Shown piece after piece: positions 1-8,533 of a stretch of 64,000 nt of DNA. Both the position numbers and the translations under genes were made by a program. The notes below the pieces were generated by a model. The model made no database searches and was not told the origin of the DNA. It saw only the letters and a list, made by a program, of their open reading frames with translations. Source of the stretch: Clostridium beijerinckii (GTDB taxonomy: Bacteria; Bacillota; Clostridia; Clostridiales; Clostridiaceae); contig NZ_CP144906.1 in the NCBI RefSeq assembly GCF_036699995.1, positions 4,599,001 to 4,663,000 of the forward strand, read 5' to 3'. Within the stretch, counting starts at the first letter, position 1. Each line of letters begins with the position of its first letter.

Positions 1-97
1 CAATTTTAACGCTTCCGTCATCTATTTTACTTATTACAATCTCTATATCATTCCCAATCATTAGGGATTCACCTTTTTTTCTAGTTATAATTAGCAT
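1..97 (-). CDS. csrA: CsrA carbon storage regulator, 3' part outside the window
   Basis: The first 32 codons read [20 protein letters not shown] and onward to DDGSVKI, which is the N-terminus of CsrA, a small dimeric RNA-binding protein that represses translation; in Bacillus and Clostridium its best known target is flagellin mRNA. The gene runs off the left edge of the window, so the C-terminal half is not visible. The ribosome site AAGGAGG lies at about 104-110 and overlaps the stop codon of fliW, so the two genes are translationally coupled. FliW binds CsrA and relieves its repression, which explains the pairing. The identification is firm although the gene is partial. Confidence 0.93.
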   Translation of the reverse strand, partial: MLIITRKKGESLMIGNDIEIVISKIDDGSVKI

Positions 98-108
98 TTT
101 TTACCTCC

Positions 109-528
109 TTACATTAAAGGATTTTTTATTTGATATTTAGAATTATCTAATATTATTTGTTCCCCTAAATTATTAGAACTATTTATAACTATCGGCCCCT
201 GTAAATTAGTAGTTATTTTTTTTACATCTGAGTTTAACGTTACTGTGGTAATTATGTTAACCTGCTCCGGAGAATCTATTTTCAAATTGCTAACTGTTTC
301 CTCACTCAATACAATCTCATAATCTTCAAAAAATTCATATGGCGATGTTACTATGAGTGCAATTTCTTCGTTCTCCAATGATTGTAACAATTTAAAAGGC
401 TCATATCCTTGCAAATCTAAAAGAATAAATTTTTTCAACTCATCAAACCCTGGCAGCCCTTTGTTAAATGTAATTATATTATGATCTTCATATTCCATTT
501 CACCATGGACTTTAGAAATAAACTTCAT
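109..528 (-). CDS. fliW: Flagellar assembly factor FliW
   Basis: This 139-residue protein has the FliW core (FNKGLPGFDELKKFILLDL near residues 21-39, then a beta-rich body) and the usual family length. FliW is a cytoplasmic protein that binds flagellin and, when free, binds CsrA and lifts CsrA repression of flagellin translation. It sits between flgL and csrA, the standard Firmicutes order. The start is supported by AGGAGA about eight bases upstream. The gene follows flgL with only a 16-base gap, so it belongs to the flgM-flgN-flgK-flgL transcript. Nothing unusual is visible. Confidence 0.95.
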   Translation of the reverse strand: MKFISKVHGEMEYEDHNIITFNKGLPGFDELKKFILLDLQGYEPFKLLQSLENEEIALIVTSPYEFFEDYEIVLSEETVSNLKIDSPEQVNIITTVTLNSDVKKITTNLQGPIVINSSNNLGEQIILDNSKYQIKNPLM

Positions 529-544
529 ATCTATCTTCTCCTAA

Positions 545-1840
545 CTATAAATAATTTAGTATAGTCATCGGTAATATTTTAGCACTAGTCTGCAGTGAAG
601 CTGTATAAACTGTTTGCATCATTGAATACTCCATAGTCTTATTAGCAAAATCAACGTCCTCTGTTTTAGATAAAATATCTGTCATATTATAATTCTGAGT
701 TTCATTATTTGTTTGCGCTGAATCCATTCTATTCTGCATAGTACCAACTTCTGATCTCTTTTGCAGTAAATTAGCCGTTACAGATTGTATATCATTCAAA
801 TCATTAGTAATAAGATTACTACCAGATCCATTTGTACCTAAATCATTCACTATATTTGATAATAAATCAGAAACATTTATACTCTTCCCATTTTTATCTT
901 TAAACTCCAATACATCTACTGCCGTTTTATTATAAATACTTTTAACTCCTTGGGTTATATCAACTTCTAAGCTTGAATTAATTTGAGTTATAGGAGTCGC
1001 CTGCGTTAGTATATTATTTATTTCATTTTTTCTAGCTGCATTTGGTGGTGATGTTGTATTATTTAATTCATTTTGGAGAGCTGTTACATCAGCCATGGTC
1101 AAACCTACTTGCTTATTTGTCGATGTAGCCGATGTTGTTATAGTTCCATCTACTGATTTATACTCAGATGCTCCCACACCTGCCAGTATTAATGTATTTA
1201 TTTCAGTCTTTCTCGCATCACTTGGCGGCGATGTTGTATTATTTAATTCAGAGTTTAGTAATGTTATATCACTCGCAGTTAACGTATATGAAATATTTGA
1301 TGTAGTTGCTGAAGTTGTTATTGTTCCATTTGACTGCTTGTATACATTTATAAAATTTCCATCTTTATCTGCATATTCTAGCTTACCATCCACAACTGTA
1401 GTTGGCTTAGAATTTGTCTTTGTACCGCCGAATATATACGAACCATCAAAACTCGTATTTAAAACTTGAGATAATTCATTAACTTTTTCCTTAATTTCAT
1501 CTTTTATCGCTGATTTTTCATCATCCCCATAAGTTCCATTTCCCGCATTTACAAGCAATGTTTCTATTCTCCCAAAAATACTTCCCATTTGAGACAATGC
1601 TGTATCTGTTGTATCAAGCCAATTTGATGTGTCTTTTATATTTTCATCATATTGCTTATTATAAGATATTTCTGCATTTAACTGCATACTTCTTGATGCC
1701 ACATAAGGATTGTCTGATGCTTTATTTATTTCCTTCCCAGAAGCTAATTGATTTTGCAGCGTCTGCATATTGTTCATATTTCTTTTCACATTTCTTAAAT
1801 AATTGCTACTTAACATGCTATTTGTTATTCTAAACGACAT
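545..1840 (-). CDS. flgL: Flagellar hook-associated protein 3 (FlgL) with an internal tandem duplication
   Basis: The N-terminus (MSFRITNSMLSSNYLRN, then LASGKEINKASDNP) and the C-terminal helix (DVDFANKTMEYSMMQTVYTA) are typical of FlgL, the hook-filament junction protein. The protein is 431 residues from the ATG at 1840, against about 300 in most FlgL proteins. The excess lies in the surface-exposed middle, where a 60-residue unit occurs twice in tandem (about residues 167-226 and 227-286; both contain GTITTSAT and ELNNTTSPP). A TTG lies one codon upstream, but AGGAGG is spaced seven bases from the ATG, so the ATG is preferred. The gene lies eight bases after flgK in the same operon. Confidence 0.94.
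   Translation of the reverse strand: MSFRITNSMLSSNYLRNVKRNMNNMQTLQNQLASGKEINKASDNPYVASRSMQLNAEISYNKQYDENIKDTSNWLDTTDTALSQMGSIFGRIETLLVNAGNGTYGDDEKSAIKDEIKEKVNELSQVLNTSFDGSYIFGGTKTNSKPTTVVDGKLEYADKDGNFINVYKQSNGTITTSATTSNISYTLTASDITLLNSELNNTTSPPSDARKTEINTLILAGVGASEYKSVDGTITTSATSTNKQVGLTMADVTALQNELNNTTSPPNAARKNEINNILTQATPITQINSSLEVDITQGVKSIYNKTAVDVLEFKDKNGKSINVSDLLSNIVNDLGTNGSGSNLITNDLNDIQSVTANLLQKRSEVGTMQNRMDSAQTNNETQNYNMTDILSKTEDVDFANKTMEYSMMQTVYTASLQTSAKILPMTILNYL
983..1342 (-). repeat. 180-bp tandem duplication inside flgL
   Basis: Two adjacent 180-bp units (about 1163-1342 and 983-1162) encode related 60-residue segments of FlgL. The match is visible at DNA level: the string GATGTTGTATTATTTAATTC occurs in both units (near 1051 and 1231). 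The frame is kept, so the repeat adds one extra surface domain copy rather than breaking the gene. Confidence 0.85.
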
Positions 1841-1851
1841 CAAAACACCTC

Positions 1852-3825
1852 CTATTTCTTCAACCCATTTATTACTACATCCAATAACTCATCTATCGTT
1901 GATATCATTTTTGCATTGGCTTGATAAGCATGTTGGAATTGTATTAAATTAGTCATTTCTTCATCCAGAGATACGCCTGAAACTGACGCTTTTTGATTTT
2001 CCAAATTAGATAATACCGTCTCCTGATTATCAACCTGCCTGCTGGCCTCTTGTGTTGTTGTTGCGATATTATTTATTATAGTCTTATAGTAGCTATCAAC
2101 TGTGGATCCATTGGTTCCAGCATTTAAATTTAAACAAGTGCTATCTGAAAACCCTGTTCCAGTACCAGATGCATCATCTATCCCTATCTCTTCTAGAAAC
2201 TTCTTTCTGGTCATTTTAGTTAAATCTTCTGTAGATTTAACATTACTTAGGTTCATTTTCATCGAACTAAGATTAGCTATTGCATTAGCTCTTTTTCCAT
2301 CTCCTTCCCCACTTGTTGAAGTTGTATTGCAGTTTAGCAAGGTAGGATCTTTTACTAAAGCATTATTTACTTTTATAGTAGCTGCTGTAATTCCTGTATC
2401 GGTTGTTATATTTCCTGCATTTGTGAAAATTAAGTTTTTAGATAACCCTTGCGAAAGAGTAGTAGCATTTCCATCAATACTTCCAGTCTGAATTGCATTA
2501 ACTGAGTATGCTAAACTTGCTGCAAGTCTATCCAAACTATCCATATATCCTTTTATAGTTTGTTGCACAGATTGGTTTGCAGCTATTTCACCTCTTATAT
2601 GATTATCATCTACATTATTAACTCCACTTTCGCTATCATATTTATAAGTTTGAAAAATTCCGCCCTTCAATTGTGTATCGGTGGTTGGAGGTGTTGATTT
2701 CACTAATGTGGTGTATGTTGTTGATCCATCTGTATTTTTTATAGCCGTTACATTTGTAACTGTTGTTACACCATTTACTGTTGAGGTTGTTATCCCAGCT
2801 GTGGGTGCAGGGTTTGGATCTTTAGCTATAGTTTTAGTCATCCCCACTGCATTTCCATCTTTATCTGCAATTAAAATTCTATTCTGCATTAAATTATCTG
2901 CTAAATCTTTAGCTTTACTAGAATCTGTTGTTATTTTAAATGACTTAGTTGAAGATTTTTCATTTCCTAAAGGATAATATTCCACTGTCACCTCTCCAGT
3001 GAAATTTCCAGATGCATCTTTAGTCGCTACTGCACTCTTAACATATGAAAACCTAGAATAGTCTGTATCATTTGGATTTGATTTTACTAAAGCTGCATCC
3101 GGATATTCTGTTGACGAAAGATTTATAGTATCAAGGCTATCTCTATCAACTTTTATTCCAAATTTATAGCTTAATTGATCTAGAAGATTATCTCTCTTAT
3201 CCATTAAATCGTTCGCAGTTTGTCCAACTGAGGAAATACTTCTTATCTGCTTATTTAGTTCATTTATTTGGTCTAGATAGCTATTTACATCAGTAATATT
3301 AGTTTGAATTAGTGATTGACTATCATCTTGAGCCTTTTTCAATTGATTATAAGTATAATTTAATGCATCAGCAAGTGCTGAAGCATCTTTAATAGCTACC
3401 GTTTTAACATCAGATTTATTTGGACTTTTAGATACTTCTTGAAATGCATTAAAAAATTTATTTGTAAGTTCTTGTATACCCGTATCTGACGGTTCACCAA
3501 AGATATCCTCTGCCTTTGATAATGTATTACTTACCTGTGTATAGTATCCTGATGTTCCTGATTCGCTTCTAACTTGGTAATCTATAAAATAATCTCTAAT
3601 TCTTTGTATTGATGTAATTTCAGCACCTGTTCCAACTTGTCCAACACCTGTTGTATCAAATCTTGACATTCCACCAAATGGCCTTGTAGTCTCAGCTACA
3701 GCCCTCTGTCTTGAATATCCTGTAGTATTCGCATTTGCTATGTTATGAGATGTTGTATTTATATTTCCTTGCTGAACATTTAACCCTCTTTTAGCAATGG
3801 TAAACGTATCAAATAGTCCTGCCAT
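1852..3825 (-). CDS. flgK: Flagellar hook-associated protein 1 (FlgK)
   Basis: FlgK is the first hook-filament junction protein; it is exported by the flagellar type III system and joins the hook to FlgL. The sequence starts MAGLFDTFTIAKRGLNVQQG with NTTSHNIANANTTGYSRQR close behind, and ends in the rod-type motif NLIQFQHAYQANAKMISTID. The 657-residue length is on the long side because of a Ser/Thr-rich middle. An upstream in-frame start exists at 3855, but the family start is the ATG at 3825, preceded by AAGGTAGGA. A gap of about 180 bases separates it from flgN, in which I see no good promoter. Confidence 0.95.
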   Translation of the reverse strand: MAGLFDTFTIAKRGLNVQQGNINTTSHNIANANTTGYSRQRAVAETTRPFGGMSRFDTTGVGQVGTGAEITSIQRIRDYFIDYQVRSESGTSGYYTQVSNTLSKAEDIFGEPSDTGIQELTNKFFNAFQEVSKSPNKSDVKTVAIKDASALADALNYTYNQLKKAQDDSQSLIQTNITDVNSYLDQINELNKQIRSISSVGQTANDLMDKRDNLLDQLSYKFGIKVDRDSLDTINLSSTEYPDAALVKSNPNDTDYSRFSYVKSAVATKDASGNFTGEVTVEYYPLGNEKSSTKSFKITTDSSKAKDLADNLMQNRILIADKDGNAVGMTKTIAKDPNPAPTAGITTSTVNGVTTVTNVTAIKNTDGSTTYTTLVKSTPPTTDTQLKGGIFQTYKYDSESGVNNVDDNHIRGEIAANQSVQQTIKGYMDSLDRLAASLAYSVNAIQTGSIDGNATTLSQGLSKNLIFTNAGNITTDTGITAATIKVNNALVKDPTLLNCNTTSTSGEGDGKRANAIANLSSMKMNLSNVKSTEDLTKMTRKKFLEEIGIDDASGTGTGFSDSTCLNLNAGTNGSTVDSYYKTIINNIATTTQEASRQVDNQETVLSNLENQKASVSGVSLDEEMTNLIQFQHAYQANAKMISTIDELLDVVINGLKK

Positions 3826-4003
3826 ATATTTTTTCCTACCTTTCAATAATACCAACTTCCATGTTCTATATATTGTAACATCCTTATTATTTTTCCACTT
3901 ATAAGTTATTAATGTAGAAATACTCCGTTTTGAAATTTGTAATTACTGATCTTAAAACATTTATTAAATTGCATAAAAGTTTATGTGCAATCAAATGTTT
4001 TAT

Positions 4004-4414
4004 CTATCTTGATAAATTTCCATATGAGTTATATGTCTTTATTTCTCTTCTTGGATTCATTATTTCTAACATTTTATTATTAAATAGTATTTGTTGCTTT
4101 AATAACATATCATTTGTTTCTTTTTGAGAAATAACTGAATTCAATGTTCTTTTTATATTATTATAGTTTTCTCTTAATTGCTCATTATTTGAATTATTCA
4201 CAACTTCTGTTATCCCATTATCTCCAAGTATATTTCTTCTCTCTATTTCTTGTTTTGCAATCTTCTTACCAGATTCATTAATCTTATCAACTAATCCCTC
4301 TAAACCAAATACATCTTTACTCATTATCATCTTATATTGAGTTTCTAATAATTTTAAAAGTTTTTTTAACTCTTCTTCTTGGCTTTGTATTAATTTAATA
4401 AGTTCATTTATCAT
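4004..4414 (-). CDS. flgN: FlgN-like flagellar export chaperone
   Basis: The 136-residue protein is almost entirely charged helix, beginning MINELIKLIQSQEEELKKLL. That is the pattern of FlgN, the cytoplasmic chaperone that holds FlgK and FlgL before export. Sequence conservation in this family is low, so the call rests on length, coiled-coil composition and position: it starts two bases after flgM ends and precedes flgK and flgL, its expected clients. The ORF ends in a basic tail. I consider the assignment secure on context and moderate on sequence alone. Confidence 0.88.
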   Translation of the reverse strand: MINELIKLIQSQEEELKKLLKLLETQYKMIMSKDVFGLEGLVDKINESGKKIAKQEIERRNILGDNGITEVVNNSNNEQLRENYNNIKRTLNSVISQKETNDMLLKQQILFNNKMLEIMNPRREIKTYNSYGNLSR

Positions 4415-4416
4415 AT

Positions 4417-4692
4417 TTATGCCTTACTCTCCTTCATTGCATTTAACATACTTTTTGCAGTTAATCTTGCATCAACATTGTATATTCCGCTATCTATTTT
4501 ATTTTTAATATCTGCTATTTTTTTTGCATTTTGTATATTACTATCTAATGAGTAACCTTTAAGACTTTTTCCTAGTTCTGAAATTTCAATTCTATCTACA
4601 TCATTAGTTTTCTTTGTCTTTTCGACAGCTTTACTGCTATTTGAGTTATATGCATTTATATATGTCGCTCTACTTATTCTATCAATACTCAT
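4417..4692 (-). CDS. flgM: Anti-sigma-28 factor FlgM
   Basis: FlgM binds and holds the flagellar sigma factor until the hook is finished, then is exported. The 91-residue reading has the family pattern: a disordered N-terminus (MSIDRISRATYINAYN), a Ser/Lys-rich stretch, then the sigma-binding helices (VDRIEISELGKSLK, then IADIKNKIDSGIYNVDARLTAKSML). An upstream ATG at 4707 has no ribosome site, while the ATG at 4692 has GGAG nine bases ahead. FlgM heads the operon and lies about 80 bases downstream of a sigma-28-type promoter, so its own target probably controls it. Confidence 0.94.
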   Translation of the reverse strand: MSIDRISRATYINAYNSNSSKAVEKTKKTNDVDRIEISELGKSLKGYSLDSNIQNAKKIADIKNKIDSGIYNVDARLTAKSMLNAMKESKA

Positions 4693-4775
4693 AATACATT
4701 TCTCCATTTCTTAGGCTCTTGAAAGAAATAACACTTGTTATTTTTTAATTGCGCCTTACTACTTCATTATTATAC

Positions 4776-4802
4776 TTATCGTACTTTTCTTTTATAAGTT
4801 TA
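4776..4802 (-). promoter_or_regulatory. Sigma-28 (SigD) type promoter of the flgM operon
   Basis: On the minus strand TAAACTTA (4795-4802) and TACGATAA (4776-4783) are separated by exactly 11 bases. The family consensus is TAAAGTTT-N11-GCCGATAA, so the core TAAA and CGATAA both match. The site is about 80 bases upstream of the flgM ATG and just downstream of the terminator of the previous gene. Confidence 0.8.
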
Positions 4803-4860
4803 TAGAAAAGTCAATAAAAAATAATTTGTGCAACTATTTTGAGAAAATAATTAGATATGA

Positions 4861-4890
4861 AAAAAGCTCAGTGTTATATAACACTAAGCG
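4861..4890 (-). terminator. Rho-independent terminator after the AAA/nuclease-fold gene
   Basis: On the minus strand GCTTAGTGTTAT pairs with ATAACACTGAGC (one G-U pair) and is followed by TTTTTT. It isolates the flagellar operon promoter from the gene ending at 5018. A closely related copy of this terminator occurs at 8055-8085. Confidence 0.85.
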
Positions 4891-5017
4891 AATCTTAGAT
4901 TTTTTTCTACCCTCTCCAAATATATTCTACTGCTAATTTAAAAATCATCCTAAATATCTTCAAATTACTAACTTATCATTTATCTATATAAATTCTCTTA
5001 TTTTAGCTTTCACCTTG

Positions 5018-6778
5018 TCAATAATCCAAATTCTCTCCTTGAGTAACTCTAACCTCTTTTCCTTTAAATACAATAGCAAGCTTTATTATATTCTTTACTT
5101 CTTTTTGGAACAATTCCTGAGCATAATTTTTTTCTTCTATTTGCCTTAAAGCTTCTTTGGTTGCTTCTTCTATAGTATCATCCAAGAAGTAATCGATTTT
5201 TTTAAATTCAATTATAATTCCTATTTTTGAAATATCTTTTGGAATTATCATAACGTCATACCTGCCATATCCACTTTCTTTATTTGACTTTACTTCATAC
5301 TCATTTGAAAGAGACACAAGCATTCCAAGAACAAAAGCATTATAAACTCTTTCCGGCTCTTTACCGGATATATCAAAATAACTCAAGTTATTTATCACAA
5401 ATTCTTTAAATAATCCTGCAAAAATTTTTATATTACCAGTTATCAAGGTATTTAACATTAACTCGTATTTCTGATTTGTTAAAGCTTCTTTAAACCATTT
5501 CTCAATCAAGTTTCTATAAAAAATTAGAACTTCTTTATTTGGAATTTTAAGCTCACAATTTAAAATTCCTTCTATATTTTCAGTTTTTACCGCTTTTAAA
5601 TACCCACTCATCAATAAAAAACTCCAAATATTCTCATTTGAATCCTCGACCTCTGCCATTACTATACTGTCATCAATCTTTTTATTTATTGAATTCCCTT
5701 CTATGAGTTCTTCAAGTTCAAGCTTTATATTATTATCACCTTTTAGCAATAATCTTTTAATTAGATCATTGCTACTGCTATTAATCCAATAAGGCATAAA
5801 GCCTTCTCTAGTATTTTTTAAATAATTTAAAACAGACCATGGATTATATATAACTTCTCCACCAAAAATATAGCCGTTATACCATTTTTTTATATTCTGC
5901 ATATCATCTTCACATTTATAATAACTTAGCAATTCTCTAATTTCATTTTTAGTAAAGCCGAATTTGTCGTTAAAAGTTTTTCTTAAAAGAGTATTTACTT
6001 CTAAATTATTTAAGCCTGAAAAAATGCTTTCTTTTACAACCCTAAGTATTCCTGTTATCAATGATTTTTCAACATATGGATTATCTTTAAGGGCTGATGT
6101 TAGTAAATTTCTAATTAAAGCAATCATATTATCATGCTGTGAGAGTCCAAATCTTGCATTTGGTTCCTCGAACGTACCCAGCGAACGAATGTGAGTCGGG
6201 TTTCCTTTATCAAGATATGCCTCTTGGATTGGTACATCATATTCATCTATGAATAGCATTACTTTTTTTCCATAATGTTTATTCATATACATCATCAAAT
6301 TACTTATAGCTTCCGAAAAAATTCCAACTGGTGCCTTTCTGGATATTATCTCTTTAAAATCCGCTTTATCAAACTCTGATAAATTATTACTTTCTAATAA
6401 ATACTCATGTTCCTTATACAAATTAGATAGCAGCATTTGAATTCCAATTTTAAAGTCATCATAAGACAAATGTTTTTGATTTTTAAATGTAATAAAAATT
6501 ACTGGATATTCTCCTTGAAGCTTCATTATTTCTTTTTCATTCTCTATTTTTAAGTCCTTAAACAGATCTTTAGTTTCATTCTTAGTTCTTATATCAAAAA
6601 AATATCTCAGCATACTTAAATTTAAAGTTTTACCAAAGCGCCTTGGCCTTGGAGTTAATATTATATCAGCACTATTTTCTATGAATTCTTTTATTAATAA
6701 GCTTTTATCTACGAAATAATTTTTTCCTTCTATTAGCTTTTTAAAATCAGATGTTCCTATTTGTATAGTTTTTCTCAC
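5018..6778 (-). CDS. AAA-ATPase-like protein with C-terminal PD-(D/E)XK nuclease-fold domain
   Basis: The 586-residue protein fits the large 'predicted AAA-ATPase plus PD-(D/E)XK' family (Pfam AAA-ATPase_like and PDDEXK_9), which is expanded in Clostridia and Bacteroidetes and has no settled function. Visible features are a variant P-loop RPRRFGKT (about residues 44-51), a Walker B VMLFIDEYD (about 173-181), the family motif TGILRVVKESIFSGLNN (about 242-258), and a C-terminal RYDVMIIP...IIIEFKK signature of the nuclease fold. Relatives run from AYENG-like residues straight into the DExxxFIRNLL helix. Here about 22 extra residues (190-213) are inserted, and they coincide with a dispersed DNA repeat (6145-6209). 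It stands alone with its own terminator. Whether it is an active nuclease cannot be told from sequence. Confidence 0.85.
   Translation of the reverse strand: MRKTIQIGTSDFKKLIEGKNYFVDKSLLIKEFIENSADIILTPRPRRFGKTLNLSMLRYFFDIRTKNETKDLFKDLKIENEKEIMKLQGEYPVIFITFKNQKHLSYDDFKIGIQMLLSNLYKEHEYLLESNNLSEFDKADFKEIISRKAPVGIFSEAISNLMMYMNKHYGKKVMLFIDEYDVPIQEAYLDKGNPTHIRSLGTFEEPNARFGLSQHDNMIALIRNLLTSALKDNPYVEKSLITGILRVVKESIFSGLNNLEVNTLLRKTFNDKFGFTKNEIRELLSYYKCEDDMQNIKKWYNGYIFGGEVIYNPWSVLNYLKNTREGFMPYWINSSSNDLIKRLLLKGDNNIKLELEELIEGNSINKKIDDSIVMAEVEDSNENIWSFLLMSGYLKAVKTENIEGILNCELKIPNKEVLIFYRNLIEKWFKEALTNQKYELMLNTLITGNIKIFAGLFKEFVINNLSYFDISGKEPERVYNAFVLGMLVSLSNEYEVKSNKESGYGRYDVMIIPKDISKIGIIIEFKKIDYFLDDTIEEATKEALRQIEEKNYAQELFQKEVKNIIKLAIVFKGKEVRVTQGENLDY
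6145..6209. repeat. Copy of the GCGAACGAA dispersed repeat inside a coding sequence
   Basis: The string CCCAGCGAACGAATGTGAG, followed by TCGGGTTTCCTTTA, at 6177-6209 matches intergenic copies at 8766-8798 (CTCAGCGAACGAAGTGAATC...) and 38528-38560 (CTCAACAAACGAACATGAGT...). It keeps the reading frame and encodes an extra segment, DKGNPTHIRSLGTFEEP, in the AAA protein. Confidence 0.7.
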
Positions 6779-6947
6779 TTAAACCACCTTCTCCTTTCTT
6801 TCAATTTTTTATACCTTATTTAATTTTATATTCACTATTTATAACTTTTAAATTATAATAAGTTTCGTTTAATATTTTATAAGTATTCTAAATTGTTTTT
6901 TAGAGCATCTTAATGTAATTATATATTATTATAGACATTTTCACTAA

Positions 6948-7799
6948 TTAAAATGACATTTCCAATATTACTTTTTCTCCCTCCTTAGGAATCATCTCGT
7001 CTTCAGTTAACCAACAGAATATCTCTTTTTCTTCTTCAGCTACATTACTAAATTCATCATTTTCATTAGTTTCAACGATATCATCTCTAATTTTCTTCTT
7101 CCTTGCTCTTTTATTCTTTTTATCTGTATTTTGACTTTTCTTCATTTCTAAAATTACAGGAGAATTGTTATGTTTACTAATATTATTTTTCTCGTCTTTA
7201 TCTTGGTTTGTTCTTATATTATTTTCATTATTAACTCCATTATAAACATCAACCTTTTCTTCTTTAAACATTACACCCTTATTTAAACTTTCTGGAGTTT
7301 CAATATCTCTATCTATTTTACTATTTCTTAAGTTTTCCGCAATTTCACTATTGCTTTCTATTTCAATACCATTTATATTTTTTAACTCCTCCTCAGTAGC
7401 TTCTATTTTACTACTTTTCGAATGGTCAATCTCACTATATTTTTTCACAATTTCATTTTTTTCTTTGACTTTGATATTTTGATGCTTTACGAAATTTTTC
7501 ACCTTGTATATATTATTATCTACGATTTCGATCATTTCCAAATTCATTAGAACATCTAATGCAGCTTTTACTTCACTGATCTCTCTATTAAATTCTATCG
7601 ACAAAGTCTCTACTGTATATGGAATATTTCTTGACATATATAGTTCTCCCTCTTGATTTACCTTTCCAGCTAAAACAACTATCCTATTCCAAACATAGTG
7701 AATAAGATCCCTCTTAGGCATCCTATCTATTATTTTAAATTTTGTATCCTCATACATATCAACTCTAAATTTAACATATTTTCTTTCTCTCATATTCAT
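6948..7799 (-). CDS. Phage replisome organizer N-terminal domain protein (orphan)
   Basis: Residues 1-115 (RERKYVKFRVDMYEDTKFKIIDRMPKRDLIHYVWNRI, then a winged-helix-like part ending FVKHQNIKVKEKNE) match the N-terminal domain of phage replisome organizers of the DnaD/RepO kind, which help load helicase at a phage origin. The rest, to 283 residues, is low-complexity Lys/Asn/Glu with a basic KKNKRARKKKIRDD patch and shows no DnaD domain. No helicase, SSB or other phage gene lies nearby, so it is a domesticated or stranded gene. TTG at 7802 and ATGs at 7799 and 7793 are possible starts; GGG sits five bases before 7799. Function unknown. Confidence 0.72.
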   Translation of the reverse strand: MNMRERKYVKFRVDMYEDTKFKIIDRMPKRDLIHYVWNRIVVLAGKVNQEGELYMSRNIPYTVETLSIEFNREISEVKAALDVLMNLEMIEIVDNNIYKVKNFVKHQNIKVKEKNEIVKKYSEIDHSKSSKIEATEEELKNINGIEIESNSEIAENLRNSKIDRDIETPESLNKGVMFKEEKVDVYNGVNNENNIRTNQDKDEKNNISKHNNSPVILEMKKSQNTDKKNKRARKKKIRDDIVETNENDEFSNVAEEEKEIFCWLTEDEMIPKEGEKVILEMSF

Positions 7800-7854
7800 C
7801 AATCCCTTTCATATATATTAATAAATTAATTCACAAAAGTTTTCTTACACTTAA

Positions 7855-7935
7855 AAAGTTCCGCATTGTAGAAATGTTCCGTATTGCAGCATAGCTGCTC
7901 TTTTCAGTAGTGCATAGCTACTCTTTTTATCGGGG
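7855..7935. repeat. AGTTCCGCATTG / GCATAGCTGCTC type hairpin repeat
   Basis: Two hairpins followed by T-runs occur in tandem (GCAGC-AT-AGCTGCTCTTTT and AGTAG-TGCAT-AGCTACTCTTTTT), preceded by AGTTCCGCATTG. Related units lie at 33145-33380 and 41628-41668. The 308-base gap 7800-8110 otherwise holds only AT-rich sequence and the terminator at 8055. Confidence 0.6.
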
Positions 7936-8054
7936 CATATTTATCCTTCCAATTAATATATACGCAAAAAAAGAAATATATAAAGGGTTCTAAGAAAAAT
8001 TTTTTTTATTAAATTATAATTTTATAACTAGGTTGCGGGTAATTATTCAAACGC

Positions 8055-8085
8055 AAAAAAAGCTCAGTGCCATATAACACTAAGC
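8055..8085 (-). terminator. Terminator after the coiled-coil gene
   Basis: Minus-strand GCTTAGTG and CACTGAGC form the stem (loop TTATATGG), followed by TTTTTTTGCG. It is nearly identical to the terminator at 4861-4890, so the pair may belong to a mobile or duplicated 3' end. Confidence 0.75.
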
Positions 8086-8110
8086 AGATTTAATTTTTTA
8101 AATCACACTA

Positions 8111-8413
8111 TTATTTAATTGCTTTTATTCTAGCTATATCATACCAATTTTTAGATGTTATCATTTCAACACTATTTAGATCATGCTTTATGCTTGTTAT
8201 ATCTTCCGCAGTTCTTTCCACTTGTTCATGTGTTGATTCCAATTTCTTCTCAATTCTCTCTTGACCTTCTTTAAGCTCTCTAACATCTTGTTTAAGTACT
8301 TTAACATCTTCTTCGATTCCACTAATTTTAGTTTCTATTCCACCAATTTTATTTTCCATTGATGTAAATCTTAGTTCAAGCCTTTCAAGGATATCTAAAA
8401 CTTTATCCTCCAC
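8111..8413 (-). CDS. Small coiled-coil protein of unknown function
   Basis: The 100-residue reading starts at a GTG with GAGGTG seven bases upstream. It is built of heptads (LDILERLELRFTSMENKIGG, IEEDVKVLKQDVRELKEGQE, KKLESTHEQVERTAEDI), so it should form a long parallel or trimeric coiled coil. No signal peptide or membrane segment is present. Proteins like this are common in clostridia and their phages, often as short accessory or tail-associated products, but I cannot name a family. It has its own terminator and lies beside an orphan phage-type gene and a repeat-rich stretch, so it may be a phage remnant. Confidence 0.6.
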   Translation of the reverse strand: MEDKVLDILERLELRFTSMENKIGGIETKISGIEEDVKVLKQDVRELKEGQERIEKKLESTHEQVERTAEDITSIKHDLNSVEMITSKNWYDIARIKAIK

Positions 8414-8533
8414 TTTCTCACCTCACATATTTATTAGTAAGTAAATTAATTATATCATAATTTTATATTAGTTCTACTATTATTTTTAATGCATAGATAC
8501 TCAAATTATTGATTTGACTTAATTAGAACCTCG

